Positions 1 to 10,909 of a stretch of DNA of 64,000 bases are shown here, in pieces (the stretch's first letter is position 1; every line of letters starts with the position of its first letter). Below the pieces are notes generated by a model that saw only the letters and a program-made list of their open reading frames with translations, did not search any database and was not told the origin of the DNA. The translations under genes were made by a program, and so were the position numbers. Origin of the DNA: Dastarcus helophoroides (Eukaryota; Arthropoda; Insecta; Coleoptera; Bothrideridae); assembly GCA_028583605.1 (NCBI GenBank), contig CM053329.1, positions 11,146,501 through 11,210,500 of the forward strand, in the 5' to 3' direction.

Positions 1-2
1 CA

Positions 3-1400
3 CCAGAATCCAAAAGACAGTCAGCTGAGTGGACAGCAGTCGACGAACCGAATCCAAAGCGAGCGAAGACGCAACAGCCAGCATGCGAACGGAATAATAT
101 TTATCGACTATCTCCAAAAAGGAACCACCATCAACAGCGACTAATACTGTGCACTTTTGGATCGATTGAAGGCTGAAATCGCAAAGAAACGGCCACATTT
201 GCAAAAGAAAGAAGTGTTGTTTCACCAAGACAATGCACCTTGTCACAAATCGATGAAAACGATGGCAAAATTGAATGAATTGGGCTTTCAATTGATACCG
301 GAGCGAAATAAATATATTTTCAATTTTCCCGCTTTTGACGACACCCGCTGCACTAAAGCGTTAGGCACCCCTAATGAGTGAATTGTGATTCACTCAAGTC
401 CCTCGGGAGTAAGTTCAGTTCCCTCACTGCTGTCGTCGTCGCCAGTACTCCACCAGCGCAAGATTTCTCCAACCGTCGAGAATCTTCAGCCGCCCAATTC
501 CCATTGTAACCTTTGCTCATTTGCCTAGCGCTTTGCCCGCAAATTTTCTACCGACGCCGACGTACGACATTGATAGTGCATCGTTGCGACCCCAGCTTAA
601 AAACCGTAAGTATTTTTTTTTTGCATTTTTTTTCCTTGTTTAGTGTTTATTAGTGTTATTATTATTTTTTGTTTGTTTAATACTGCTTGCATCATTCAGC
701 TTGCCCCCTTTCAGCCTGATAAAATTTCCTTTTGTAAATTTCAAGCCACGTGCTCGCAGAGTGTCTGCTTTTCCGTTAAAATTTGAATTTTTTTTTGCGG
801 TAGGTATTCTTAATTTCGTGGCAGTTGTTTCTAATCAACATTCGCAGTGCTTCACTGCCAAATTGCCTGGATTTACGGTTAAAGCCTTCTATTTTCTCGT
901 TTTTCAAGCCTTGTGACCGTTATCCGCCATTTTCCTTGTTTGATTTTCAAACGACACAACTCCTTTAGTTTTCTAACGATACGTATCGTAACTGCTGTCA
1001 TCTGTGAGCGATGGTTGTCGTCTTCCATGTTGATATTGGACACCGTCTTTTTCTGTTTGAAAACACTTGGCGATGGCGTTCTTAATCCGAACATTATTTA
1101 TTTTCGCCCAAATTGGCCGTTCCTCCAGGTCAATCCTTTTAAAAAACAATGTTATCACGACTAACGCGGTATCACAATTGCTTACCCACCCACCGTATTC
1201 GCCAGATTTAGCCCCCAGCGACCTGTTTTCAGATTGAAGGAATCCTTATTGGAAGGAAATTTAAGTCCAATGATGAAGCAATCGCTGAAATTAAGGCCTA
1301 TTTTGACGAAAAAGAGAAATCGTACTATAAAAGTGGTATCGAAAAGTTGGAAAATCGCTATACTCGTTGTGTCGCCCTCGAAGGCAACTATGTTGAATAA
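3..1400 (+). pseudogene. mariner transposase, degraded and interrupted
   Basis: This is the middle and C-terminal part of a Tc1/mariner transposase, the nuclear enzyme that cuts and pastes the element at TA sites. Left piece (3-292): one frame gives PESKRQSAEWT...KTQQPA. After a deletion and frameshift near 90 it gives IFIDYLQKGTTINSD, a TAA stop at 142-144, then DRLKAEIAKKRPHL and HQDNAPCH with the second catalytic Asp. Right piece (1175-1400): HPPYSPDLAPSD carries the third Asp of the mariner D,D34D triad. After more frameshifts the C-terminus SNDEAIAEIKAYFDEKEKSY ends in ALEGNYVE and TAA at 1398-1400. The wording is closest to the Himar1/irritans-like subfamily. The N-terminus lies left of the window. 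A solo LTR splits the gene between the second and third catalytic residues. It cannot make an active protein. Confidence 0.93.
293..1174. mobile_element. solo LTR (882 bp) inserted in the mariner
   Basis: The interruption of the mariner begins TGATACCG and ends CGGTATCA, a perfect 8-bp inverted tip of TG..CA type. It is flanked on both sides by CAAT (289-292 and 1175-1178), a 4-bp target duplication. Removing the segment and one CAAT restores the mariner reading through ...FQLL-HPPYSP. This is the structure of a solo LTR left by LTR-LTR recombination of a Ty3- or BEL-like retrotransposon. It has no coding capacity that I trust: the frames through it are low-complexity. Orientation is undetermined. 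Confidence 0.82.
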
Positions 1401-1448
1401 TCAAATCGAGTTTTTTGTCAAAATTTTGTTTTTTTCTTACTTATCCTA

Positions 1449-1471
1449 CGGACTTATTAAATGACCTGGTA
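1449..1471 (+). repeat. mariner 3' terminal inverted repeat
   Basis: About 50 bases after the transposase stop, the sequence GGACTTATTAAATGACCTGG ends in TA. Read on the other strand it is a mariner-type end with the AATAAGTCC core. It marks the right edge of the mariner copy; the left end is outside the window. Confidence 0.75.
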
Positions 1472-1521
1472 TCTGTTGATATATTGCAACAAACTGTAGT
1501 TATAAAATTTGTATTAGTGAT

Positions 1522-1824
1522 TGTGTAAGGAATTCTCTAGAAACAGTTGATAATGGGAAGCGGCCGCGAGAATGAATCATACGGCAGATAAGTGCTTCAG
1601 ACGTTTACGCAAGCAATAATCATATCTGTATGGAAAACCGTCTAGAAAACCGGAAAGGTATAAATACGCGGTCGTCTTTCTCTCAGGAATCAGTCAGTTG
1701 GTCAGTTAATTGGGCAGATAGTCTGATAGTTAAGTAAATTATAATTGTAATGTTCTGAAATAAGTTTGAAAGAAAGTGGTTACAATTCACGAAGTTTAAA
1801 TTTTCGAACCGATAACGCGCAACA
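1522..1824 (+). mobile_element. putative solo LTR with TATA/Inr promoter
   Basis: A segment of about 300 bp starts TGTGTAAGG and ends CGCGCAACA. It contains TATAAATACGCGG (about 1660) followed about 30 bp later by AATCAGTCAGTT, a TATA plus arthropod initiator layout. It is similar along its length to the reverse complement of 47107-47437: shared TCTAGAA, GATAA(T/G)GGGAA, GCGACCGCGA-like, GCGGTC..CTTTCTCTC, AATTCACG and TTCGAACCGATAA blocks, in the same order. Two diverged copies with these ends suggest one LTR family. I found no target duplication, so the exact ends are uncertain. Confidence 0.5.
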
Positions 1825-2283
1825 ATATTTTTGCCTTAAAGCCCCATTCTTCACGCGTCGCCTATGACCTATATTTGTTTAATCTTTCAACAATTTCAGA
1901 GTTTTCTTTGGAATTTTGAGTTTTCTAAAATTCAAAGCTAAACTAGCAAATTTTTATTTTTACTTTACTACTTCGACTGGTAAACTCACAGTTTCAATTT
2001 TTTGTACAAACTAACTAAAATTGCAGCAATTTCGACTTTACTATTTCGCGTTTAAATTAAAATTCTTTCTAAATTCAAGAATTGTCATTATCGGATCGTA
2101 AGATTATTTGTTTAAATATTTTTTTTTAATTTATTTGTATATCTTAACGATTTGTGGGTGCCTATTATTCTTTCGAAGTCATGCTTATCAAAAACGATTA
2201 AAAACAACATTAAATAACAAAATTCAATTTTATGGTCAAATAATAACTTACCTGTGATTTACCACAGTCCCGCTTACTTTAGC
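1825..2283. other. unclassified AT-rich sequence
   Basis: No open frame, RNA gene or repeat boundary that I can support. The sequence lies between the solo LTR and the promoter of the small secreted peptide gene, so it would hold any proximal upstream elements of that gene. Confidence 0.5.
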
Positions 2284-2320
2284 CATAAAAAGAATAAGTT
2301 AAGCTTAAGCAAATTCAGTT
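2284..2320 (+). promoter_or_regulatory. core promoter of pacifastin-like gene
   Basis: CATAAAAAG at 2284-2292 is a TATA-like box and TTCAGTT at 2314-2320 matches the arthropod initiator TCAGT. Their spacing is about 31 bases, as expected for TATA to start site. This would start transcription near 2317 and leave a 5' leader of only about 24 bases before the ATG at 2341. Seen by motif only; no transcript evidence. Confidence 0.55.
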
Positions 2321-2340
2321 GAGTTATTTTGGTTTACAAC

Positions 2341-2422
2341 ATGCTTTACTTCAGATCATTGTTGGTCCTAATTTTTGCGCTGTATTGTTTATTTCAGATC
2401 AGAGGAGATCCTCTGAAAGATG
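2341..2422 (+). CDS. secreted pacifastin-like peptide, exon 1 (signal peptide)
   Basis: The exon encodes MLYFRSLLVLIFALYC...DPLKD, 27 codons plus one base. It has a short charged start, a hydrophobic core of about 15 residues and small residues near RGD: a typical signal peptide, so the product is secreted. The exon ends in GATG followed by a strong GTAAGT donor. It joins exon 2 at 12338 in frame (G|TA = Val28), giving a 62-residue precursor of 63 codons including the stop. The intron is 9915 bases and filled with repeats. The ATG was chosen because it opens the signal peptide just after the TATA/Inr pair. A dead copy of this exon lies at 3149. Confidence 0.8.
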
Positions 2423-2674
2423 GTAAGTTTTAAAATTAACATTCCCTGGAGAAGTCTAATTGTGAATCCTAATGGTGATTTGTTTAATTGCCCATCTTCA
2501 AAAAACATCAAATGATGTCTACATTTTAATGTTATCTATATATTATATAAAAGGCAAATACCACTCACTCACCCACCAATTTTCATACAATTTTTACTCA
2601 TCGTTGTTAAGAAGTTTCACTACAAATTTGTTTATGTTTGGATTTGCATTATTATATCTCCTAGCAAAATACTA

Positions 2675-2970
2675 AACTATTCCCATGAAGTGTTCACATA
2701 GGAGCATTTCAAGAGGTTATTGCAACCTACGTTACAACGTATCAATCCTAAAACTGATTAGCAACATACATTATGTCAAAATTAACATTTTCCTTATTTT
2801 TTCCATACACTGCACTATTCATAAGAAACTCTAGCAATTTCGGGAATTAAAATTCGAAATTAAAAACCGCCAACAATTTACAAAAAATTAATTTCTAGTT
2901 TAAATTGGAAGAAAGAATTAACATCTTAAAACTAAGATCGGAATCTTACAAAATAAATCTAGAACTTCTC
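2675..2970 (+). repeat. left arm of long inverted repeat in the intron
   Basis: This segment, starting AACTATTCCCATGAAGTGTT, matches the reverse complement of 11378-11672 over about 295 bases. Shared blocks include GCAACATACAT.ATGTCAAA, TTTTTCCATA, GCACTATTCA, AATTAAAATTCGAAA and TAGTTTAAATTGGA. By eye about four in five bases agree. The arms face each other across about 8.4 kb of low-complexity array. Confidence 0.85.
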
Positions 2971-3148
2971 AAAGGCCAAAGAGTACATTTTAATATCATC
3001 TGAATATTACATAAAAGTCGAATACCACTCACTCACTCACTTATCAAGAAATCTTTCAGACTCTTGAAGTCACAAACTTGAGTTTTCGCATTTAGGTTCT
3101 TTATATGAAGTAGGCATCCGAAAAAGGAGTTTTTTGAAATTCATCGAT

Positions 3149-3232
3149 ACGTATTACATCAGATCATTGTTGTTTCTAGTTTTTGCGCTCTATTGTTTAA
3201 TTAAGATCAGAGCAGTACCTCAAAAAGAAGCT
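3149..3232 (+). pseudogene. dead copy of pacifastin-like exon 1
   Basis: Reads TYYIRSLLFLVFALYCLIKI followed by RAVPQKEA, clearly a copy of exon 1 at 2341-2422. The start codon is ACG instead of ATG, and the donor GGTAAGT has become GCTAAGT, so it can neither start nor splice. The similarity continues downstream (GAATCTTAATGGTGATTT at about 3275 against GAATCCTAATGGTGATTT at about 2465). The region 2950-3040 also repeats the ATACCACTCACTCAC sequence of about 2560. It is a tandem segmental duplication of about 0.8 kb offset. Confidence 0.8.
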
Positions 3233-3324
3233 AAGTTTTAAATTTAACTTTCGCTGGAGGAAATCTAATTGCGAATCTTAATGGTGATTTATTTTATTAT
3301 CCATCTTGAAAAAAATGGCAAATT

Positions 3325-3990
3325 ATGTATACAGGGTTGTGCGGTAAATTTTTTTAGTATGATGCAACCATTCAAAATGCTGCCCCATACAAAATTTTTC
3401 TTGAAAACAAACAAGACAATCATCGTTAAATAATCGATGAAAAGTTAAGTGTGTGCTTAACGCAGGACTACCAACACATATGCGACAATTATTTCAAAAT
3501 TTCGATTGAAATATTTAATTTTTGTAACATCGCATAATACAAGATATCTAAATCTATGTCGAAATTATGACCTCTTTGAGGCAATTTCCAAGTTGACTTA
3601 TTTCCTCAAATTATGGCATTGAATTTGAAATTTCGTCTTTTTCCTAAAGATTCGAGAATAGTTTTTAATTTTGGATATTTATTTCGAAAATAACAAAAAT
3701 TGAGGGCGTATTAAAATAAAAATTGTCACAAAAAATCACGAAATACTTTTTAATTTAATCCTGTCTATCATTCTCAACAATTTAAGAGTGTTTACGAAAT
3801 AAAGAGTTCGCACTTTTAGTTTTTACATGTTCATCTAAAATTTTGATCTTAATATCAAAATGAAGACTTTTTCTCGAAATTTTATAAACAGTCTTTTGTA
3901 ATGCAATTTGTATTTTAGTTTTCAAATTATTCCCGAAATGTTGAGATTTTTTTATTTGTGTATTACTAACATCGCTTGTGGTCGAAATTC
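3325..3990. other. unclassified intronic sequence
   Basis: AT-rich DNA without a supportable gene. Near 3331 it contains TATACAGGGTTGTGCGG, which looks like the outer end of some DNA transposon, but I cannot find its partner. The 81-codon minus frame at 3782-4027 has no recognisable features. Confidence 0.4.
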
Positions 3991-6900
3991 GACCAAAACC
4001 TAATAGACGTTTGTATACAACTCTCAATTCTTACCTTGACGATTTGAGCAAAAGAGTGAAATATGAAAAAATCTACTCTCTTTGCAAATGTATGATTTTT
4101 TATCGATAATTTTGATCGGTATAGAAATTTCTACTTTTTTTTGAAAATTTCAATTTTTTCTCAGAATTTCGAATATTCCTCGAAATTTCGACTTTTTTTT
4201 TTAATATCGTGCATTTTTATTGTTAAAAATTATGAAACTCGCCACCTTTTTAAAATTTCAAAAAAGGAAAACACTTCCATGTCATTTTTCAAAATTTAAA
4301 TATATTTAAAATTTTGAATTTCTTGAAAATGTCCACTTCATGATTGGGCTTTTTTTTGAAAATTTTTATTTTTTCAATATTTCGGCTTTTTTTCGAAATT
4401 TTTATTTCGTTATACAATTTTTGTTTTCTTTAAAGAATTCTGCTCTTTTGAAAATCCCAGTTTTTTATAAATGTCGACTTTGAAATTTTCGATTCTCGAA
4501 TTTCGACCTTTTGAAAGTTTTGATTTTTTCAAATTCTACTCTTTTTTTAAAAATTATGCCCTTTTGAAGATTTTTATTTTTTTCAAAATTTTGACCTTTA
4601 AAAATTGCTATTTTCATTGTCAAAATTTCGACTTTGCTTGAAAATTTCAACCTTTTTTTTTCGAAATTTTGAGTTTTTTTCCAATCTTCGAATTTTGTAA
4701 ATTCGACTTTTTTTATACTTTCAGTATTTTTCTCAGAATTTCCACGTTTTTGAAAATTGGACTTTTGTATTAAAATTTCGACTTTTTATGTAACAATTTC
4801 AACTTCTCTTGAAAATTTTAACCTTTATTTTAATATTAACTTTAAATCTTCGAATTTTCTTAATTGGACCTTTTAAAAAATTCTTCTTCTGGAAATTTCG
4901 AATTTTTTTGAAAAATCTGATATCTAACATTGCGAATTTGAAGCTGCCCTTTTATAGTGGAATATTTTTCAAATTTATGCTAAGAAGATTTTAAAAAAAG
5001 TAGAAATTTAAAATAACTTCTGAATTCAAAATCTCAAAATGGAATTTTCAGGAGAAAAGCGCAAATTTCGATTAAAAAGTAAACGTTACATAAAAAATCT
5101 TATTTTTGACATTTTTTTAAAAAATTCTACTCTTGAAAAGCTGGATTTTTCCAAATTTCGACTTTATTTAGAAATGTTCGATATTTTTCTCAAAATATCC
5201 ACGTTTTCTGAAAAGTTGGACTTTTTATTACCAAAACTTCGACTTTCCTTAAAAATTTCAATTTTTTTTTTCAAATTTCACCTTTTCTCGAATCTTCGAA
5301 TTTTGTAAATTCGACTTTAAAAAATACATTTAAAATTTTGAATTTCTTGAAAATGTTCACTTCATGATTGGACTTTTTTTGAAAATTTTTATTTTTTCAA
5401 CATTTCGGCTTTTTTCGAAATTTTTATTTTGCTATACAATTTCTGTTTGCTTTAAAGAATTCTGCTCTTTTGAAAATCTCAGTTTTTTATAAATGTCGAC
5501 TTTGAAAATTTCGATTCTCGAATTTCAACCTTTTGAAAGTTTTGATTTTTCTAAATTTCACTCATTTTTTTAAAAATTAGGCCCTTTTGAACATTTTAAT
5601 TTTTTTTCAAAATTTTGACCTTTAAAATTTTCGATTTTTTAAAAAAAAATTTGATCTTTCTCGCCAATTTCCTATCTTATTTGAAAGATTTGACCTTTTT
5701 GCAAATTTCTTCTTTATTTGAAAATGTTAACTTTCGAAAATATTGACTTTTATTCGAGGTTTTTTTAAATATATTTTCACTCTTTTAAAAAAAAAATCTT
5801 TTTTGAAAAACGTTACCTTTTGAAAAGCGGCTTTTTTCGAGATTTCAATTTTTTTCGAAATTTTGCTATTTAGATTCGACATTTTTGAAACTCCATTTAA
5901 TTTTTAAATCTAATCTAAAAATCTCGATTTTTTAAAAAAATATTGACACTTCTATCGAAATAATTTAATAAAGATGTTTACCTTTTTTTTTTGAATTTCG
6001 ATTTTTTTAAAATTCGAATAACTGAAATTTTGACCATTTTCAGGATTTTGAATTTTTTTGAATATTTCCAATTTTATTCAGAATTTTGATTTTCATAGTT
6101 TACTTTTTGAAGGAATTTCGTCTGTTCTGAAATTTTTTATTTTATCGTAAAACCTCGACGACGCGATCTTTTTTTTTTTAATGATTTCCACTTTTTTTAA
6201 AATTTTGGGTCGATTCTCAATTATTTGATTTGTTCTCTCAGTTTTTACTTGATTTTTTGAAGAGTTTGACTTTTGAAAAATTTTACTTTTTTGGAAACTT
6301 TTGACATCATTAAAATATTTACTTTTTATGAATTTTTAAAAAAATTAAGTATGTACCTTTCAAAATTTTTTTTAGAACTATGTCTCGATAAACTTTTATT
6401 TACTTTTTCAAAATTTCGATACTTCTTCAATGTTATAATTCTCAAATTTTTTCTTGGTAAGTTTTTTACAATTTTTTATTTTTTTTCAATAATATTTTGT
6501 TCTCTTTCGTGTTGGAACTTGAACCCGTCATTTCGACTTTTATTGGAAATTTCCACGAATTTGAATATTTCGACTTTGAAATTTTCCAACTTTTGTTCAA
6601 AATTTCCACCGTACCTGGTTTTTATTAATAAAGCTTTTTCTGAATTGGCAACACTAAAATGGCTTCCAAATTCCACCTATACACTTTCCCCGGCAATATT
6701 TCAAAATTTCCACATTTTCGAAAATTTGACTTATTTTGAAAATTTCAACTTTTTATAATTTGGTGTTTTTTCCAAAATTTTGACTCTCAATTTTTCGATT
6801 GTGTGTGGAAATTTCGACTTTTGTGTGGATTTGTACTTTTTCCGAAAACATTTGCAAACAAAATTTCGACTTTTTCTCAAAATTTCGACTCTTAAAGATT

Positions 6901-8651
6901 ACTTTTGGAAATTCCTACTGTTTTTTGACAAACTCGGTTTTAAAAATTCGAAATTTTAAAATATCCATTTTTTTTCGAAATTTTCACTTTTGTTTAAAAA
7001 TCTCGACTGCCACAATTATGAGCTTTTCTTGAAATTGTATCTTAATTTTGGAAATTGGGACCATTCTTCGCTTTTTCTGAAATTTCAACTGTTTTGATAA
7101 TTCAGACACTTTTTCAAAATTTAGGTTATTTTATAGCTTTGTATCATGGTTTTGAATTTTTTGAAAATTTTCGCCTTTTTTCAAATTTTCATTTTTCATA
7201 TTTTTGTAAATTTTAACCTTTTTTTTATTGAAAATTTATAACTTTTTCAAAAATTTGACTAATTTTGAAAATTTCAATTTTTTATAATTTGGTGTTTTTT
7301 CCAAAATTCTAACTCTCAATTTTTCGATTGTGTCTGGAAATTTCGACTTTTGTGTGGATTTGTACTTTTCCGAAAATATTTGCAAACAAAATTTCGACCT
7401 TTTCTCAAAATTTCGACTTTCAAAATTTCGGCTCCTAAAGTTTATTTTTGAAATTACTGACCTTTTGTTACGGACTATTTTTTGACATACTCGGTTTTAA
7501 CTGGAAATTTAGGATTTTTTGAAAATTTCGACATTTTAAAATATTCAATTGTTTTCGAAATTTTCACTTTTCTTTAAAAATCTCGACTGCCACAATGTTG
7601 AGCTTTTCTCGAAATTGTATCTAAATTTTGGAAATTGGGACCATTCTTCGCTTTTTCTGCAATTTCATTTTTTTAAGAATTATGTCTCGATAAACTTTTA
7701 TTATTTTTCAAAATTTCGATTTTTCTTCATGTCATAATTTTCTCCAAATTTTGAAATTATTTTCTTGGCAATTTTTTATTTTTTCAAAATGACGACTTCG
7801 AATATTTTGTTCTCTTTCGTAATTTTCACTTTCATCAAAAAATCCTACCATTTTTCAAATTTTCGACTTTTTACCAAGTTTCGACTGTTTGTCAAGATTT
7901 GCATCTTTGGAAACACTTTCTTTTCGTTTTTAATTTCGACTTTCGTTCACGTTTTGACTTTTCAAGGCTTAGATTTTTTCCACAATTTAATTTTCAGGAT
8001 CTGCATTTTTGGAAAAATTTTCCTTTTTCTTTAACTTCGATTTTTGTCTACGTATCAGCCAACTTTTCCAACAATTTCTATTTTTTTAAAAATTTAAATT
8101 TTTCAACGTTTCAATTTTTTTCCTAAAAATTACCCTTTTTAAAATCTTGGACTTATTTTTGAAAATGTTGACATTTTTAAAAATATTTCCACTCGTTGAA
8201 GATTATTAATTATTATTATAAATCTTTGAAAGCTAAACTGTTTACAAAGTGTCAATTTTATTAATTAATCGATTTTTTTCAAAATTTGAAATTTTTTAAA
8301 AATTCCTTAGTTTTGCTCTTATTAAAAAAAAATAGTATTAAGCATAGAAAGATATTTTGGCGCTCGAAATTTTTACTTTGAATTTAAAATGTTTTGAAAG
8401 TAGTTAAGTTAGTCTTTTCCGTCAAATATTTAAATCAATCATCAAATTACACGCACTATCGACTTTGATTTCAAATTTTCCAAATTTGCACTTGAATTTA
8501 AAAATTTCTACTATTTTTGAAAGTATCGAGTTTTTATTCAAAATTTTGAGTTTAATGTAAAAAGACTTTTATCTCGATTCTTTTAAACAAAAAGTCAAAA
8601 GTTCGGCTCTAAACCCTTTTCACATTTTTTTCTCAAAATGCTCTATTGCTT
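3991..8651 (+). repeat. degenerate TTTCGACTTTTT simple-repeat array, T-rich polarity
   Basis: Thousands of bases are built from short runs of the form TTTTTGAAAATTTCGACTTTTT with many substitutions and length changes; no strict period is kept. The plus strand is T-rich here. Longer units are superimposed. A roughly 340-bp stretch at 4302 recurs at 5325 (both read AAATTTTGAATTTCTTGAAAATG). A roughly 280-bp stretch at 6720 recurs near 7250 (TATAATTTGGTGTTTTTTCC, ATTTTTCGATTGTGT). A stretch at 6371 recurs at 7675 (TATGTCTCGATAAACTTTTA). Open frames here are by-products of low complexity. Confidence 0.9.
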
Positions 8652-8830
8652 CAGAGCTGGGCAAATTACCTTTAAAAAGGAATCATTACATTACCCATCA
8701 CTTTTTCAGAAAAAGGAATGAAATTACTTCGGAATACATTACCATTGGTTAAAAAGTGATTCAATTACACATTACTTGAAAAATGAAATTAATTACAAAG
8801 CAATTACATTTTCAATTACTTTTGTTGTTG
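8652..8830 (+). mobile_element. hAT-like terminal fragment
   Basis: CAGAGCTGGGCAAATTACC, followed by many AATTAC/ATTACATTAC blocks, is the style of end seen in non-autonomous hAT elements (CAGxGCTGGGCAA followed by TAAT-rich DNA). Only one end is present, so this is a truncated copy inside the array. No target duplication could be tested. Confidence 0.45.
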
Positions 8831-9298
8831 TTTTTTGCAATTTTTTATTTTTAGAAAATGTCGACTTGGAATATTTTGTTTTCTTTCGTAATTTTTATTT
8901 TTATCAAAAATTCCTTCCATTTTTCAAATTTTCGATTGTTTCTCAAATTTTAGACTTTTTTTTGAAAGTTATGGCTTATTTTAGAAATTTCGACTTTTGT
9001 TCTTAATTTCTAAAACAAAATTTTAATATTTTGGATTTTTTTAGATTTGAATCCTTTTTAAAGTTTTGTCTTGGTTTCATAATTTTTAACTTTTTTAAAA
9101 TAGCCACATTTTTAAACTTACTTTTTTTTCAAAATTTTAACTTGAAGTTTTTGAATTTTTTTTGGAGCTTTCAACCATTCAAAATTTTGTCATGTGGAGC
9201 CGAAATTGCGTTTGAAAATTTTATTTTTAGTTTATAAAACAAAACTCAAAAGTTTTTCAGTCGATCAGTAGTTCTCTCTTTATAATATTAGTCTAAAG
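8831..9298 (+). repeat. TTTCGACTTTTT array, T-rich
   Basis: Same degenerate array as 3991-8651. It includes another copy of the AATATTTTGTT(T/C)TCTTTCGTAATTTT block seen near 7800. Confidence 0.85.
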
Positions 9299-9545
9299 CA
9301 GGGGTCGACAACCTTTTTTGACCGCGGGTCAAGATCAACCAAAGTATTAGGGATATCCTTTGGGTCAAATATATTTCCCTGGATCTTATATACACACTTA
9401 TATGTATAAGATCCATACTAATCGAACTAAAGGGTTTTTCTTAGTATATAGGCGTAGTCATAATAGGTCATGGAGGAACAATTACCCCCTCTGTCTTATG
9501 CCGTCACGCAAAACACATGTATTCGGCCAGGAAGACTTTTTTATC
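9299..9545 (+). mobile_element. hAT-like terminal fragment (CAGGGGTCGACAACC)
   Basis: CAGGGGTCGACAACCTTTTT followed by a GCGGGTC block is a classic hAT terminal sequence. The homologous stretch fades into the array by about 9545. There is no transposase. Confidence 0.5.
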
Positions 9546-10732
9546 TAAAAATTGCGACTTTGTTGTAAAAATCCGCTGTTTTGTTGAAATTTCGACTATT
9601 TTTAATCTTCTCTAAATTTGTCTTCCTTTCAAAATATCGATTTCATTCTTAAACTTACACTTTCTGCTCAAAATTTCAGTTTCTTTGGCAACTCTTTACT
9701 TTTTTCTGAATTCTGTCTTTCTTCTTCTCAAAAATCGACTTTTTATTAATTTTTGCTTTATAATTGGACTTTCATTTCAGAATGTTTTGCTGTTTTTTTT
9801 TCGAAATTTTATTCACAAAATTTGACTTTTTTCAAAATTAACATTTTTCGACTTTGTTCATTTTGGTGCATTTTTTCTAGAAGTATCGCCGACTTTGTGC
9901 TTAAGATTGATCTCTTAAAAATTTCCCAAATTTGCACAAATATTAGCTTTTACTGCAGATATTTTATTTTTCAGGAAATTCGACTTGTTTCTCAATGTTT
10001 GCTTTTTCTCTAAATTTTGACTTTTATCTCAAAATTGGAGATTTTGTTATGTTTCTACCAATTTCAGTTTTTTTCGTCAGAATTGATTTTGTCTGGAAAG
10101 GTTGACTTTTATTCTTAAAATTTGGCTATTTCTGGGAAATTTTAACTTAAAGTTTGACACATTTCTCAAAATTTGGAGTTTTTTTAACATTGTCTCTACT
10201 TTCGAAATTATTTTTCTAATTATCTTAAAATTTAATAGCTTCTACAATTAATTTTTAATTTTACTTAGTTTGTTTTACTTCATTCTCAAAATATGCTATT
10301 TTTCTTTGGAAAAGTTTGACTTTTTTTTAAGTTTTCGATGGTTTTTCGAAGCCTCTAAAATTTGATTTTTTTTTCGTTTTATGATTTTTCTAAAAATTAC
10401 AAATATATCTTGCTCTCTAAATGTCAGAATGTTCTCAAAGAAATGTATTTTCTTAAAATTCGACTAACTTTGAGAACTGTCGACCTTCTTTAATAAAATT
10501 CATTTTGTTCCGGGATGTTTTCAATTTTTTCATACTTCGACTTTTCCTGAAAACTTCTGTTCCTGTAAATTTGCTTGTTTACTCAAAATTAGTTCGAAAT
10601 TGTAATAAGAATATTTCCTGGGAAAATTCGACTTTTTTTTCAACTTTAAATAAGAAAATGAAAAAACAAGATCAGTAATTTTGTAATTTTAAAAATGTTG
10701 AGTCTTTCAAACTGGTCATTTTCTGGAAATTC
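9546..10732 (+). repeat. TTTCGACTTTTT array, T-rich
   Basis: Degenerate array of the same type, with more non-repeat substitutions than the blocks to the left. Confidence 0.8.
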
Positions 10733-10734
10733 TG

Positions 10735-10909
10735 TCGACCTTCGCTAACGCGGCTCTTCAGCCGCATTTGCCCACCTTTGACATAGACCGATATAGAAAA
10801 ACGATGTGTGGATATTTTTAGTTATATTTTGATTTAGCTGCTTATGCCGCTCCCTTAAGGTGCCGCCTAATGCGGTTGCCTCCTTGCATCATAATACGGC
10901 ACGGCCCTG
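10735..10909 (-). mobile_element. hAT-like terminal fragment (minus orientation)
   Basis: Read on the minus strand the end is CAGGGCCGTGCCGTATTAT followed by GGCGGCACC and AGCGGCATAAGC, typical of hAT non-autonomous ends. The left part (GCTAACGCGGCTCTTCAGCC) looks like a piece of a different hAT relic. The flanking bases do not form an 8-bp duplication with the 9299 end. Confidence 0.4.

Noticed and set aside
653..916. 87-codon frame inside the solo LTR
   Set aside because: It lies wholly inside the LTR and is hydrophobic low-complexity sequence downstream of a T-run; no protein support.
6273..6758. 161-codon plus frame, one of the longest in the window
   Set aside because: It is translated T-rich array (F, L, I, K, S, N only, repetitive), with a start and stop by chance and no splice or promoter context.
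9299..10909. Single hAT element from CAGGGGTCGACAACC to CCCTG
   Set aside because: The two ends belong to different hAT end types and the flanks GTCTAAAG and CATTCTAA are not an 8-bp duplication. Treated as two separate fragments.
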